DNA of 64,000 nt from Thiohalomonas denitrificans. Lineage in GTDB: Bacteria; Pseudomonadota; Gammaproteobacteria; Thiohalomonadales; Thiohalomonadaceae. Where the stretch lies: positions 171,188 to 235,187 of the forward strand of contig NZ_FMWD01000007.1 of assembly GCF_900102855.1 (NCBI RefSeq). The letters run 5' to 3'. The position numbers were made by a program, and so were the translations under genes. How positions within the stretch are numbered: position 1 is the first letter of the stretch; every line of letters starts with the position of its first letter. Of the stretch, positions 18,144 through 27,073 are shown piece after piece. A model generated the notes under the pieces. That model was not told where the DNA came from. It was given only the letters and a program-made list of their open reading frames with translations, and did not search any database.

Positions 18144-18800
18144 ATGCATGACAAGACCGAGAATACGATTCTCGTCATTGATGATCACCCCCTGTTCCGC
18201 AAGGGAGTGGAAGACCTGATCGCGATGGACGAGAACCTGGAGTGTATCGGCCAGGCCTCGTCCGGTGAGGAGGGCATTCGAAAGGCGAAGGAACTCGCGC
18301 CGGACATCATTCTTCTCGACCTGAACATGAAAGGTATGGACGGTATTGAAACCCTCAAGGCATTGAAAGCCGAGGATTCCATAGAAGGACGCGTGATCAT
18401 GCTCACCGTCTCCGACCACGAGGAAGATGTTGTCACTGCCTTGCGCTCAGGTGCCGACGGTTATCTTCTCAAGGACATGGAGCCGGAACATATTCTGGAG
18501 AATATCCAGACCGCCGCACAGGGGCGACTTGTCATCAGTGATCGATTGACGGAACTGCTTGCCAAGGCGCTGCGTGAAGACAACCGGCCACGCAATCCGT
18601 CGGAAGCCGGACTGACCGACCGGGAACGGGAGATTCTGGGCCTGATCGCCCGGGGAATGAGCAATAAACTCATCGCGCGTGAACTCGACATTACTGTCGG
18701 TACGGTCAAGGTGCATATCAAACACTTGCTGAAAAAACTCAACCTGCGCTCGCGTGTTGAAGCGGCGGTACTGGCGGTCAGCAAGGGCGTACCGCACTAG
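18144..18800 (+). CDS. narL: nitrate/nitrite response regulator
   Basis: A 218-aa two-domain response regulator. The receiver domain has the acidic pair D13-D14, the phospho-acceptor D59 (LLDLNMKG) and a conserved Lys near 110. The C-terminal LuxR-type helix-turn-helix spans about 152-205 (LTDREREILGLIARGMSNK). The gene is 3 nt downstream of narX, so the two form a translationally coupled pair. NarL-P should activate the nar genes and repress alternative anaerobic pathways. A strong terminator lies 140 bp downstream. Confidence 0.95.
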   Translation: MHDKTENTILVIDDHPLFRKGVEDLIAMDENLECIGQASSGEEGIRKAKELAPDIILLDLNMKGMDGIETLKALKAEDSIEGRVIMLTVSDHEEDVVTALRSGADGYLLKDMEPEHILENIQTAAQGRLVISDRLTELLAKALREDNRPRNPSEAGLTDREREILGLIARGMSNKLIARELDITVGTVKVHIKHLLKKLNLRSRVEAAVLAVSKGVPH

Positions 18801-18940
18801 CAACCAATTCACCACTGAGAACACAGAGGGCTATTCGGTTGTCTATTTCGGAGTGCAGGCCGTGCATTTTAGGGCAGAAGCGGTATGGAAGCTTTTGGGC
18901 TGAATGTACGGCCTGACTGTTCCATTGGAGGTTAACCCAA

Positions 18941-18979
18941 TAAAAAAGCCGGGCCGCTACAGCGACCCGGCTTTTTTAC
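18941..18979. terminator. bidirectional terminator between narL and ectC
   Basis: The stem AAAAAGCCGGG...CCCGGCTTTTT, with runs of A on one side and T on the other, acts in both directions. It ends narXL (plus) and ectABC (minus), which converge here. The narL side also carries one copy of the dispersed ACCACTGAGAACACAGAGG sequence at 18812-18830. Confidence 0.92.
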
Positions 18980-18997
18980 TGCTGGTGTACCATTTAC

Positions 18998-19399
18998 CTA
19001 TTCGTCGTCGGTCATCGCCGGATAGACACCATTTTCATCGTGCACTTCGCGTCCTGTGAGCGGCGGAACAAAGACGCACATCAGGCGCATATCTTCAGTA
19101 CCCCCGCGCAGCAGATGCTCGTCATGCTCGTTCAGGGCATACATGGTGCCATCCTTGATGGGATAGATCTTGCCCGTCTTCAGATCTTCGATCTCACCAT
19201 TACCAGCGACGCAGTACACTGACTCGAGATGATTTTGATACCAGATATGCGTTTCGGTACCGGCGCGGATGATGGTTTCGTTGAACGAGAATCCCATTCC
19301 ATCCTTGCGCAGCAGAAAACGGCGGCTTACCCAATTGCCGTTTTCAGCCTCGACCTCCCGATCCGTGCCCCGGATATCGTCAAGGGTCCTTACGATCAT
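18998..19399 (-). CDS. ectC: L-ectoine synthase
   Basis: EctC is a cupin-fold dehydratase that closes N-gamma-acetyl-diaminobutyrate into ectoine. The 133-aa product is the family length and begins [16 protein letters not shown], the usual EctC opening. The metal/substrate region is visible as [17 protein letters not shown] and the conserved W-Y-H run. The ATG at 19399 overlaps the ectB stop by 4 nt (ATGA), so translation is coupled. It is the last gene of ectABC and is followed by a bidirectional terminator. There is no ectD hydroxylase nearby. Confidence 0.97.
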   Translation of the reverse strand: MIVRTLDDIRGTDREVEAENGNWVSRRFLLRKDGMGFSFNETIIRAGTETHIWYQNHLESVYCVAGNGEIEDLKTGKIYPIKDGTMYALNEHDEHLLRGGTEDMRLMCVFVPPLTGREVHDENGVYPAMTDDE

Positions 19400-20676
19400 T
19401 GGTGAGTATCCCCTGTACGCAGATCTTCTTTCTTCTGGAGCAGGTCACCGATGGCCTTGTCGATAACAGCCAACCCTTCGCGCAGTGTTTCCTCCTCGAT
19501 GGTCAACGCCGGCAGGAACTTGACCACCTGGTCTTCACTACCGGCCAACTCGATGATCAAGTCGTTTTCGAAGCACTCCTTGGCGATCTCACCAGCGAAG
19601 CCGGAGCGCGGGATCTCCAGTCCCCATACCATGCCCAGACCGCGTACATCGGATATCAGCTGCGGGTACTTCTCGGCAATGGCTTTGAGCTCCTGCTCCA
19701 TGATCTGTCCCTTGTATCTCACCGCTTCGGTCAGATCGTCGTTCTCCCAGTAAGAGAGCGCCTGGGTGGCTGCGACGAAGGCCAGATTGTTGCCGCGGAA
19801 GGTGCCGGTATGCTCGCCCGGCTTCCACTGATCCAACTCGGGACGCATCAGCAGCATTGCCAGCGGCATGCCACCGCCAATGGATTTGGACACGGTTACC
19901 ATGTCCGGTTTGATACCGGCACGCTCGAAACTGAAGAAGTTTCCGGTACGGCCGTTGCCCACCTGGATATCGTCGACGATAAGCAGGATATCGAATTCGC
20001 GACACAGTTCGGCCAGCTGCTGTAGCCACTCCACCGAGGCGACGTTGATGCCGCCCTCGCCCTGCACCGTCTCCAGGATCACCGCGGCCGGCAAATCGAT
20101 ACCCGAGGAATTATCCGAAAGGAATTTGCGCAGGTAATCGACAGTATTCACGTCCGGACCGAAGTAGCCGTCGAACGGCATATGGTCGGCATTGAGCCGC
20201 ATCCCATAGAACTCATCCCGGTAAAAGGTGTTACCGGTCACCGCCAACGAGCCCAGCGTCAGGCCGTGATATCCGTTGGTAAACGCGATGATGTTGGAGC
20301 GGCGCTTGACCATGCGCGCCAGTTTCAGGGCCGTTTCCACGGCATTGGTGCCGGTCGGCCCGGTGAACTGGACCTTATACTCCAGGTTCCGCGGCGCAAG
20401 AATGTTGTCGTAGAAGGTCTGCAGGAACTCTTTTTTGGCGACTGTCGCCTTGTCCAGACCGTGAACGATACCGTCATTTTGCAGGTGCTCGATCATGGCC
20501 TGGGAGATGATCGGGTTGTTGTGGCCGTAGTTCAGCGTACCGGCACCGGAAAAAAAGTCGATGAATTTGGTTCCGTCCTCGTTCCAAAGGAATGAGCCTT
20601 TGGCAGTTTTGAAAATAGTGGGGAACGAACGAACGTAGCCGCGCACTTCCGATTCAAGTTGCTCGAAAATTCTCAT
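19396..20676 (-). CDS. ectB: diaminobutyrate-2-oxoglutarate transaminase
   Basis: EctB makes L-2,4-diaminobutyrate from aspartate semialdehyde and glutamate, the first step committed to ectoine. The 426-aa class III aminotransferase has [11 protein letters not shown] and the PLP-lysine motif [12 protein letters not shown] near residue 262, with the preceding DDIQ(V)G metal/cofactor segment. The start is the ATG at 20676 ([14 protein letters not shown]), which matches other EctB proteins; the longer open frame to 20928 is in ectA. It lies 22 nt after ectA and overlaps ectC by 4 nt. Confidence 0.97.
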   Translation of the reverse strand: MRIFEQLESEVRGYVRSFPTIFKTAKGSFLWNEDGTKFIDFFSGAGTLNYGHNNPIISQAMIEHLQNDGIVHGLDKATVAKKEFLQTFYDNILAPRNLEYKVQFTGPTGTNAVETALKLARMVKRRSNIIAFTNGYHGLTLGSLAVTGNTFYRDEFYGMRLNADHMPFDGYFGPDVNTVDYLRKFLSDNSSGIDLPAAVILETVQGEGGINVASVEWLQQLAELCREFDILLIVDDIQVGNGRTGNFFSFERAGIKPDMVTVSKSIGGGMPLAMLLMRPELDQWKPGEHTGTFRGNNLAFVAATQALSYWENDDLTEAVRYKGQIMEQELKAIAEKYPQLISDVRGLGMVWGLEIPRSGFAGEIAKECFENDLIIELAGSEDQVVKFLPALTIEEETLREGLAVIDKAIGDLLQKKEDLRTGDTHQ

Positions 20677-20698
20677 GGCGGTTTCCCTGGTTATGGTT

Positions 20699-21196
20699 TT
20701 AAAAAGGTCCGACGCGGAACAGCACTTCGGATTCATGGCCTTCGCCACCGAATTGCTCCTCCGCCAGGAAGGTTTCTTCGTGCCAGCCGAGCTGCCGCTT
20801 TTCAGCATAGCGCTCAAAAAACCGGCGGGACGAGGTATTGGAGGGTGACACGGTAGTCTCGATATAGCGCACGCCGTGACACGCCGGGCGCGCCAAGACC
20901 TCCTCCAGCATACGACCTGCCATCCCATGCCCTCTCAGGGCACTATCAACTGCCACCTGCCAGACGAACAGGGTTTCGGGCGACTTGGGAAGACGGTAAG
21001 CGGAAAGGAAAGCCAGGATAGTACTGTCCTGATCCCCAACCACACAGGTCTCGGAAAAGTGGCTGCAAAGAAGGAAATAGTTGTAAGTAGAGTTCAAGTC
21101 GAGAGGCGGGCAATTACTGATCAGGTCGTGGACGGCCTTTCCGTCGTCCAGAACCGGTTCTCTCAACTGCAACCCCTCCGCTACTTTTGATTCCAT
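20699..21196 (-). CDS. ectA: L-2,4-diaminobutyrate gamma-N-acetyltransferase
   Basis: EctA acetylates diaminobutyrate with acetyl-CoA in the ectoine pathway. The 165-aa GNAT protein has LDLNSTYNYFLLCSHF, an EctA-specific substrate segment, and the acetyl-CoA loop ALRGHGMAGRML. It is the first gene of ectABC. A sigma-70-like promoter lies about 80 bp upstream of the ATG. The cluster shows that the host makes ectoine itself and so grows at raised salinity. Confidence 0.97.
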   Translation of the reverse strand: MESKVAEGLQLREPVLDDGKAVHDLISNCPPLDLNSTYNYFLLCSHFSETCVVGDQDSTILAFLSAYRLPKSPETLFVWQVAVDSALRGHGMAGRMLEEVLARPACHGVRYIETTVSPSNTSSRRFFERYAEKRQLGWHEETFLAEEQFGGEGHESEVLFRVGPF

Positions 21197-21281
21197 GTTT
21201 TCAGGTTCCCGGAGTTGCGGATTTCACTTTGTTTTCAAAACAATCAAGCACTACAGTCCGGCCGGTGCCCGAGATTTGAGT

Positions 21282-21311
21282 ATTATACGTTCTTGGGCTT
21301 GTGAGTTTCAA
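21282..21311 (-). promoter_or_regulatory. sigma-70-type promoter for ectABC
   Basis: Read on the minus strand, TTGAAA (21311-21306) and TATAAT (21287-21282) are separated by 18 bp. The start point would be near 21275, leaving a leader of about 80 nt before ectA. A TTGAGT-containing sequence next to the -10 also occurs, inverted, at the ectR promoter, so both may be EctR targets; that is inference. Confidence 0.7.
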
Positions 21312-21547
21312 CCGGGGCTCCGCCAGGCTTGTGGGAAGTCGTACACCAAGACCTTTTTTCGAGCACACCATTTGTAAGCAACTGAAATCGCTTAGAGGAA
21401 GAGAGGCGTTCTGTTCTCAGCATCAGCTTTGTCCACGTTCTCGACACCTTTTTTCGAACACTCCGCTCGCCTATGAATTCGTCGGATGCCCAGTTTCAGC
21501 ACCCTTTTTGGTCGAGGAAAACGATATTTGCTTTGAACAGAAATATT

Positions 21548-21576
21548 TTGAACTCAATACACTTACCTCTTATAAT
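21548..21576 (+). promoter_or_regulatory. sigma-70-type promoter for ectR
   Basis: TTGAAC (21548-21553), a 17-bp spacer and a perfect TATAAT (21571-21576) precede the regulator gene. The expected start point, about 7 nt past the -10, falls on or beside the ATG at 21584, so the mRNA would be leaderless or nearly so. Confidence 0.75.
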
Positions 21577-21583
21577 CGCGCCC

Positions 21584-22072
21584 ATGGCCATGGAAAGACA
21601 CGAGGAAGTCCTGGTTGCCCTGCGGCGAATCATCCGCGCCATCGATCTGCAATCACGACAGCTGATGCAACGCTCCGGGCTCACCGGTCCCCAGCTACTG
21701 ACGCTCCAGGCGATCCTGCGCCATGGCCCGCTGGGCGTAGGCGAACTGGCACGCCTGGTGAATGTCAGTCAGGGGACCGTCACCACCATTCTCGACCGCC
21801 TCGAGCGCAAGAATCTGGTAACGCGAAGCCGCAGTACCACTGATAAACGCCGGGTAGTCGTCAGCCTGTCCACCGCTGGTGAGCAGGCGCTCGCCAGCGC
21901 CCCTACCCTCCTTCAGGAGCATTTCATTCGCGCCTTCAGCGAACTCTCCGACTGGGAACAGAACCTCATTCTCTCATCGCTGCAACGTGTCGCGGGCATG
22001 ATGGACGCCTACAAGCTGGATGCCGCTCCCGTTCTCGAAACTGACGAACTCAACGGCCCATTTTCCATCTAA
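21584..22072 (+). CDS. ectR: MarR-family regulator, probably EctR
   Basis: A 162-aa winged-helix regulator of the MarR family. The recognition helix region is VNVSQGTVTTILDRLERKNLV and the wing follows with RSRSTTDKRRVVVSLS. Divergently placed to ectABC, it matches EctR, the MarR-type repressor of ectoine genes known from halotolerant methylotrophs. I start it at 21584 (MAMERHEEV); the ATG at 21590 is equally possible. The open frame reaches back to 21473, but the promoter lies inside that part. Expected role: repression of ectABC, and perhaps of itself, at low salt. Confidence 0.85.
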   Translation: MAMERHEEVLVALRRIIRAIDLQSRQLMQRSGLTGPQLLTLQAILRHGPLGVGELARLVNVSQGTVTTILDRLERKNLVTRSRSTTDKRRVVVSLSTAGEQALASAPTLLQEHFIRAFSELSDWEQNLILSSLQRVAGMMDAYKLDAAPVLETDELNGPFSI

Positions 22073-22253
22073 CCTTTCGATGGGGACGGATATCCCCTGA
22101 AAGTGAAGCGTCAGCCATGGGCAAATAGTCGTCACGACAAGTAATTAATAGCAGATCCAGGCTAATTTACCTGTTAATACCCCACGGAACCCTGGCACTT
22201 TTGAATTGCCCCAGTTTAGGGACTATAAGAAGGGGCATGGATGGAAAACCAAC

Positions 22254-22742
22254 ATGATGCATGGTGCGATGAAACTGAGCAGAAAGAACCCCGCAAACCG
22301 CAACATCACACGGATGGAACATGAGAAGGTTCGCGGCTATTGGGTTCGGGTAGTCAAGGATGGCAAGCTGCACCAAAAGCTGTTTTCCGATGGACAATAC
22401 GGCGGTAAACGCAAAGCAATCACCGCCGCCCGCGCCTACCGGGACGAACTCCGCCGCCGACTGTTCGGGGAACATGCCGACGCCGGCCGGAGAATATGCA
22501 CTTCGTTCAAGAGCAATTCGTCCGGTGTGGTGGGTGTCCATTACGTGGAAAAACAGCGAGGCAATTCGGTCAGCCAAGCCTACGTTGCCTCCTGGTGCCC
22601 TACCAAGGGCGGCCCGCAACGCCACAAATACTTCTCGGTCAAGAAACTGGGCAAGCGCGAAGCCTTCCGCCAAGCGGTGGATTTTCGGCAAGCCCGCGTA
22701 GAGGAGATCCTGAAAGAGAGTACGCCGCGACGGCCCCAGTAA
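22254..22742 (+). CDS. protein with two AP2-like DNA-binding domains
   Basis: A basic protein of about 162 aa. The second half (about 87-145) reads SSGVVGVHYVEKQRG...YVASWCPTKGGPQRHKYFSVKKLGKREAFRQAVDFR, the pattern of bacterial AP2 domains: SGxxGVxxx, a three-stranded sheet, then an A-rich helix. The first half (about 18-67) holds a weaker copy (VRGYWVRVVKDGKLHQKLFSDG...AITAARAYRDEL). Bacterial AP2 domains are usually found in phage or homing-endonuclease proteins with an HNH domain; no HNH motif is present here. The start is uncertain: I chose the ATG pair at 22254, and a TTG at 22206 is also in frame. Neighbours give no hint of function. It could be a mobile-element remnant or a nucleoid or regulatory protein. 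Confidence 0.7.
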   Translation: MMHGAMKLSRKNPANRNITRMEHEKVRGYWVRVVKDGKLHQKLFSDGQYGGKRKAITAARAYRDELRRRLFGEHADAGRRICTSFKSNSSGVVGVHYVEKQRGNSVSQAYVASWCPTKGGPQRHKYFSVKKLGKREAFRQAVDFRQARVEEILKESTPRRPQ

Positions 22743-22930
22743 TGGGGCCGTTAGGCCTTTGGCGACCAATCCCCCACCACGATCGTTTGGCCGGATCCCG
22801 GCAAACAACTCTGGGAGGAGAACAAGGATATGCTGCCAAGCTGGACATGGTTCCGAGGGATTCGCGGGCCAGGATATGACAATCTCCGAACTGCACGGAT
22901 TTTGAATATCCGTAGACCGGCAGGGATTTC

Positions 22931-23419
22931 ATGAGCCGCATCGCTGCTTTCCTCAAGAGCCTCACTCTCTCCGAGCTGTTTAGTGGCCTTTCGGTGACCG
23001 GCCGGCGATTCGTGGACCGGAAGGTAACGATCCAATACCCCGAAGAGCGAACCCCGCAGTCACGCCGCTTTCGCGGCCTGCATGCGCTTCGTCGCTACCC
23101 CAATGGCGAGGAACGATGTATTGCGTGCAAACTGTGTGAAGTAATCTGTCCATCCCTGGCCATTACCATCGAATCAGCCGAGCGGGAGGATGGTACCCGC
23201 CGCACAACCCTCTATGACATCGACCTGTTCAAATGTATTTATTGCGGGATGTGTGAAGAGGCATGCCCGGTCGATGCGGTCGTTTTGACACGGATCTATG
23301 AATTCCATTTCGAAAAAAGGGGCGACGAAATCATCGGCAAAGAGGCACTACTGGAGATGGGCCGGCGCCACGAAGAACAGATTGCTACCGATCGTGCGGA
23401 GGATGCGCCCTACCGGTAA
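22931..23419 (+). CDS. nuoI: orphan NADH-quinone oxidoreductase subunit I
   Basis: The product has the normal 162-aa NuoI length and both 4Fe-4S motifs, C63-x2-C66-x2-C69-x3-C73 and C102-x2-C105-x2-C108-x3-C112. In complex I these clusters (N6a and N6b) pass electrons toward N2. The C-terminal [18 protein letters not shown] also fits NuoI. The start ATG has CAGGGA 5 nt upstream. No other nuo gene is nearby, so this is a displaced or second copy. It may serve a main nuo cluster elsewhere that lacks it, or be a spare paralogue. All cluster ligands are intact, so it is not an obvious pseudogene. Confidence 0.92.
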   Translation: MSRIAAFLKSLTLSELFSGLSVTGRRFVDRKVTIQYPEERTPQSRRFRGLHALRRYPNGEERCIACKLCEVICPSLAITIESAEREDGTRRTTLYDIDLFKCIYCGMCEEACPVDAVVLTRIYEFHFEKRGDEIIGKEALLEMGRRHEEQIATDRAEDAPYR

Positions 23420-23525
23420 CTCGAAAATCCCAAGCGTAGCAGCATCCTGGCCCGTCAATACAGGCGCTTAAAATAGCTGTTCCGAAATCGTGTCCAACAC
23501 GCTCCTTTGGTGACATACCGAGATA

Positions 23526-23585
23526 CATGTAGGAGCGGCGGAAACCGCGATTCGGCGTTATCGCGACTTCCGTCGCTCCTACATG
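23526..23585. repeat. REP-like palindrome
   Basis: A 60-bp hairpin, CATGTAGGAGCGGCGG...CCGTCGCTCCTACATG, resembles the 'TGTAGGAGCGGC' REP sequences common in gammaproteobacteria. It is a single copy, placed between nuoI and dnaQ, which converge. Confidence 0.75.
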
Positions 23586-23668
23586 CATAGGAACACGTAT
23601 TTAGCCAAGGTGGCGGCGCATGTGCCTCTGACTTCCTTCCATCTGATCCCACCTTGCAGGGCGCACCA

Positions 23669-23700
23669 AAAAAAAAGCCCTGCGGGGGAACAGGGCTACA
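23669..23700 (-). terminator. rho-independent terminator downstream of dnaQ
   Basis: Read on the minus strand, the stem GTAGCCCTGT...GCAGGGC is followed by nine or so T residues. It lies about 240 bp past the dnaQ stop and should end the rnhA/dnaQ-side transcript. Confidence 0.85.
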
Positions 23701-23935
23701 CAGTTTGCGCCATTGCGCAGGGGAGGAAACACGGCAACAACCAACTTGGGGAGTCCTGGACTGCTCAACGCACAGTTCCAGGCAACTCAACCGAAGTATA
23801 GACCGTGATTGTCAAAACGATACCTAACCGGGGACATTCTTTTCCGGCACTGAACCCCCGCACATCGGTCGATAGGAATCCCGGCACTGATCCAGCGCTG
23901 TTCGGCCGAGGAATAGTCGGGCAACCACTGATGAG

Positions 23936-24667
23936 TCAAGCTTCGGTGAGTTCCGGCTGCTCCAGCTCTTTCCAGACGCAGGAGCCGCCCGCTTTTTCCA
24001 CTGCTGCGAGAGCCGCTTGGTGTGCAGTGCGTTCGTCATCCGTCGCCCGTACCACCTTCAGGGTGGGGCGCTCGGCGGTAACCCTGCGAATTCCAACTTC
24101 GGCCGAGGAGTCCGTGCCGGCCGTTCCACTACCCAGCGACAACGCCGTCTGCCCGCCGGTCATTCCGAGGTAAACGTCGGCCAGTATCTCCGCATCGAGC
24201 AGTGCCCCGTGCAGATCACGGCGCGTGTTGTCGATACCGTAACGTTTGCAGAGGGCATCGAGATTGTTCTTCTGACCGGGATGGAGCCGTCGAGCCAGAA
24301 GCAGCGTGTCCAGTACGCTGCAGAGCTTCCCTACACCGCCCGACGTACGGCCAAGCAACGTCAATTCGTTGTTGATAAAACCGACGTCAAACGGCGCATT
24401 GTGAATGACCAGTTCCGCACTCTGGATATAGGCCAAAAAATCTTCGACGATATCCTTGAAACGGGGCTTGTCGGCAAGAAACTCGTTGGTAATGCCATGC
24501 ACTTCCATGGCCCCACTGTCGATCAGCCGGTCGGGTTGCAGATAGATATGGTAGTTATTACCCGTCAACCGGCGATTGAGTAACTCGACGCAGCCAATCT
24601 CGATGATGCGGTGGCCGTCGCGGTACTCCAGACCGGTGGTTTCTGTATCAAGAACGATCTGTCGCAT
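23936..24667 (-). CDS. dnaQ: DNA polymerase III epsilon subunit
   Basis: DnaQ is the 3'-5' proofreading exonuclease of the replicative polymerase. The 243-aa product has Exo I LDTETTGLEYRDGHRIIEIG (residues 6-25, catalytic D7 and E9), Exo II near 86-97 (VIHNAPFDVGF) and the Exo III HxxxxxD motif near 153-158. A clamp-binding motif QTALSL at 173-178 resembles the epsilon QxxMxF type, and the C-terminal tail (about 205-243) should bind the alpha subunit. It is next to rnhA, as in many gammaproteobacteria, but here both genes point the same way. Confidence 0.96.
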   Translation of the reverse strand: MRQIVLDTETTGLEYRDGHRIIEIGCVELLNRRLTGNNYHIYLQPDRLIDSGAMEVHGITNEFLADKPRFKDIVEDFLAYIQSAELVIHNAPFDVGFINNELTLLGRTSGGVGKLCSVLDTLLLARRLHPGQKNNLDALCKRYGIDNTRRDLHGALLDAEILADVYLGMTGGQTALSLGSGTAGTDSSAEVGIRRVTAERPTLKVVRATDDERTAHQAALAAVEKAGGSCVWKELEQPELTEA

Positions 24668-24776
24668 GGTCTCTGCCGGGGTTTAGTGATTGGTTAACCG
24701 CAAGGAGCGCGAGGCGTTACTGGAGCCTGCCTGGCTGTTCCTTGTGCCTTATTGCGGTGAATCGAAAATCCATCAA

Positions 24777-25241
24777 TTATTTGCCGAGTACCAGCTCGTC
24801 GATGCCGCGATTCGCCAGTTGATCCGCCCTTTCGTTCTCGGGATGGCCCGTATGTCCCCTGACCCACTCCCATTCCACTTCGTGCGCAATCAGGGCTTCG
24901 TCCAGCTGTTTCCAAAGATCCACATTTTTGACGGGTTTCTTGCCGGCAGTGAGCCACCCGCGGATCTTCCAGTTGGGCATCCATTCGGTGATCCCTTTCA
25001 TGACGTATTGGGAATCAGTGGTCAGCCTGACCCGACACGCCCGCTTCAACGAACGAAGTCCGGCGATAGCTGCTGTAAGCTCCATACGATTATTGGTCGT
25101 TTCGGCTTCACCACCGAAGAGCTCTTTTTCCTTTCCGCGGTAACGCATAACCACTCCCCAGCCTCCCGGGCCGGGATTTCCACGGCACGCGCCATCGGTA
25201 AATATCTCTACGATATCGTTATTGTCGCAATCGGCTTTCAT
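24777..25241 (-). CDS. rnhA: ribonuclease HI
   Basis: RNase HI removes RNA from RNA-DNA hybrids, for instance R-loops and primers. The 154-aa product has the catalytic carboxylates in [16 protein letters not shown] (first Asp), NNRMELTAA (Glu), TTDSQYV (Asp) and [11 protein letters not shown] (Asp), plus HTGHPEN with the catalytic-loop His. I start at the ATG at 25241; a TTG three bases earlier is in frame. dnaQ follows 109 nt downstream in the same direction. Confidence 0.97.
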   Translation of the reverse strand: MKADCDNNDIVEIFTDGACRGNPGPGGWGVVMRYRGKEKELFGGEAETTNNRMELTAAIAGLRSLKRACRVRLTTDSQYVMKGITEWMPNWKIRGWLTAGKKPVKNVDLWKQLDEALIAHEVEWEWVRGHTGHPENERADQLANRGIDELVLGK

Positions 25242-25316
25242 CAAAATCGGCTTTTCCAGTTGCCATCCAAAACGGCACGATCACGCAGATACATGCCCTT
25301 ACAGCCGTGAAGCAAG

Positions 25317-26114
25317 TTACCGGGAATTATTCACACTCGGCTTGGCCAATCCATTGGCGACCAATGCGCGCCGCGGTCGCCAGCGCGGCCGGATCGGTGT
25401 CAACGTCGTGACACGTTTTTTCGCCACCAGGGCATAGCCGCCGGCCAGCATCAGACTACCGCGTCCACCGGCACGCTCGACGAACTGAAGGCGCTCCATC
25501 AGACCCTGATGCGAAAAAGGAGGTCGAAAGAAATAGCCGCGAACCGCTACCGTATCAAAGCCGAGTAGTGCCAACCAATCCTTCACCCGGGTCGGCGTAT
25601 AGCATTGGCAGCACCAGGGCACACGGCCGCGCCATCCGGTGACCAGACGGCGGATTCCCCACAGGCTCAGTGGATTGAAACCGAGAATGACGACATGTCC
25701 CTCCGGGATTAGCGTTCTCTCAACCTCCCGCAACACCTGATGGGGTTCTGCACTCAATTCGAGCGCATGCGGCAGAAGCACCAGATCCAGGCTGTCGGAT
25801 AGCATCGGCAGTTGGTGGTGTTCGGCGATACAGCGCTCAACACCGCCGGGGGTTTCCACCTTTGTATCCGGGTCGAGATCCAGTTCCATGCGATGCGTTA
25901 TGCGGCTGGATCGGGTCAGGTCCTGCGAATTAGGCCTCCCCACCTGTAGCAGGTGATAGCCAAACAGATTGGACAGCACCGCATCAAGTACCGCTTGCTC
26001 CTGCTTGAGCAACAGCTTCCCAAGCGATGTTTCGTACCAATCCCTGAGTTCCTGCCAGGCAGTATGGTCTGGAGTACATTGGTTTTTGATAAGCCGATTT
26101 CTCATGCTGCACAT
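25317..26114 (-). CDS. class I SAM-dependent methyltransferase (YafS-like)
   Basis: A 265-aa methyltransferase found next to gloB and rnhA in many gammaproteobacteria. The SAM motif I is degenerate (LLQVGRPNSQDL). The post-motif region is clear: LPMLSDSLDLVLLPHALELSAEPHQVLREVERTLIPEGHVVILGFNP, where motif IV to VI of Methyltransf_11 proteins lie. The target is not known. The start is uncertain: ATGs at 26114 and 26105 both lack a strong ribosome site. It is divergent from gloB with only 65 nt between the coding starts, so their promoters overlap. Confidence 0.88.
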   Translation of the reverse strand: MCSMRNRLIKNQCTPDHTAWQELRDWYETSLGKLLLKQEQAVLDAVLSNLFGYHLLQVGRPNSQDLTRSSRITHRMELDLDPDTKVETPGGVERCIAEHHQLPMLSDSLDLVLLPHALELSAEPHQVLREVERTLIPEGHVVILGFNPLSLWGIRRLVTGWRGRVPWCCQCYTPTRVKDWLALLGFDTVAVRGYFFRPPFSHQGLMERLQFVERAGGRGSLMLAGGYALVAKKRVTTLTPIRPRWRPRRALVANGLAKPSVNNSR

Positions 26115-26179
26115 TTAGAGCAATTTACTGCCAAACCCCGGAGTTGACCGGCTACGGTTCCACTGCCAACATCCAGCAT

Positions 26180-26953
26180 ATGGGTATCCGGATACAAGGC
26201 GTTCCCGCCTTTGATGACAATTATATCTGGTTCATCGGTGCAGCCGGCAGCCGCCGTGTCGCCGTAGTGGATCCGGGCGACTCCGATCCGGTGATCAAGG
26301 TCCTGGAGCGCGATGGCCTTGAGCTATCCGCCATTCTCGTCACCCACCTGCACGGCGATCATACCGGCGGGATTCGAGACCTTCTCCATCGCTATCCGGT
26401 CCCGGTATATGGCCCATGGGATGAGCGTATCACGATGGTCGACCAACGGGTAAGCGAGGGCGACATCATCCGTCTGGGTGAAGAGGTCGCCTTGCGGGTT
26501 CTGGATACGCCCGGCCACACCCGAGTCCATGCCTGTTACTACGGCGACGGTTTGCTGTTCAGCGGTGATACGCTGTTTGCAGGCGGTTGCGGAAGGCTTT
26601 TCGAGGGCACTCCGCAACAGATGCATGCCTCCCTGGAAAAGATCGCCGTCCTGCCCGACGAGACCCTCGTCTACTGTGCCCACGAATATACCCTGGCCAA
26701 TCTCGCTTTCGCCCGGACAGCGGAACCGGATAATACGGATATTCGGGACCGGGAGGTGGAAGCTCGACACCTGCGCGATAAAGGCCAACCGACGGTCCCG
26801 TCAACCCTGGGGCTGGAGCGCATGACCAATCCCTTCCTTCGCTACGACGATCCGGAGCTGAAAGCATCGGCGGAGCGTTTTGCCGGCCGTCCCCTCACTT
26901 CGGGCGCCGAAGTCTTTGCCGTGGTCCGGCACTGGAAAGATACTCTCGATTGA
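26180..26953 (+). CDS. gloB: hydroxyacylglutathione hydrolase (glyoxalase II)
   Basis: GloB hydrolyses S-lactoylglutathione to lactate and glutathione, the second step of methylglyoxal detoxification. The 257-aa metallo-beta-lactamase-fold protein has the metal motif THLHGDHTGG near 56-65, TPGHTRVHACYY near 113, a GDTLFAGGCGRLFEGT stretch, and YCAHEYTLANLAFA, the glyoxalase II-specific C-terminal metal and glutathione segment. I start at 26180 (MGIRIQGVPAFDDNYIW), which fits other GloB proteins; the ATG at 26144 would add 12 residues. Confidence 0.96.
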   Translation: MGIRIQGVPAFDDNYIWFIGAAGSRRVAVVDPGDSDPVIKVLERDGLELSAILVTHLHGDHTGGIRDLLHRYPVPVYGPWDERITMVDQRVSEGDIIRLGEEVALRVLDTPGHTRVHACYYGDGLLFSGDTLFAGGCGRLFEGTPQQMHASLEKIAVLPDETLVYCAHEYTLANLAFARTAEPDNTDIRDREVEARHLRDKGQPTVPSTLGLERMTNPFLRYDDPELKASAERFAGRPLTSGAEVFAVVRHWKDTLD

Positions 26954-27073
26954 GAGGTGATCGGCTTCACAGTCACACCTCTGCCTATCCCGCAGTATAC
27001 GTCCCCTAACCACCCATAAAAGTACAACGAACCTGGGGTTGCGTCCGCAAGGGGGCCTCTTTACTATTTCGCC

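Larger units (their letters stand above)
23420..23935. other. nuoI-dnaQ intergenic region
   Basis: Besides the REP-like element and a terminator, these 516 bases show no gene. Short frames on both strands lack ribosome sites and domain matches. Confidence 0.5.

Noticed and set aside
22193-22211. TGGCAC...TTGC sequence as a sigma-54 promoter
   Set aside because: The spacing between the GG and GC elements is two bases too long.
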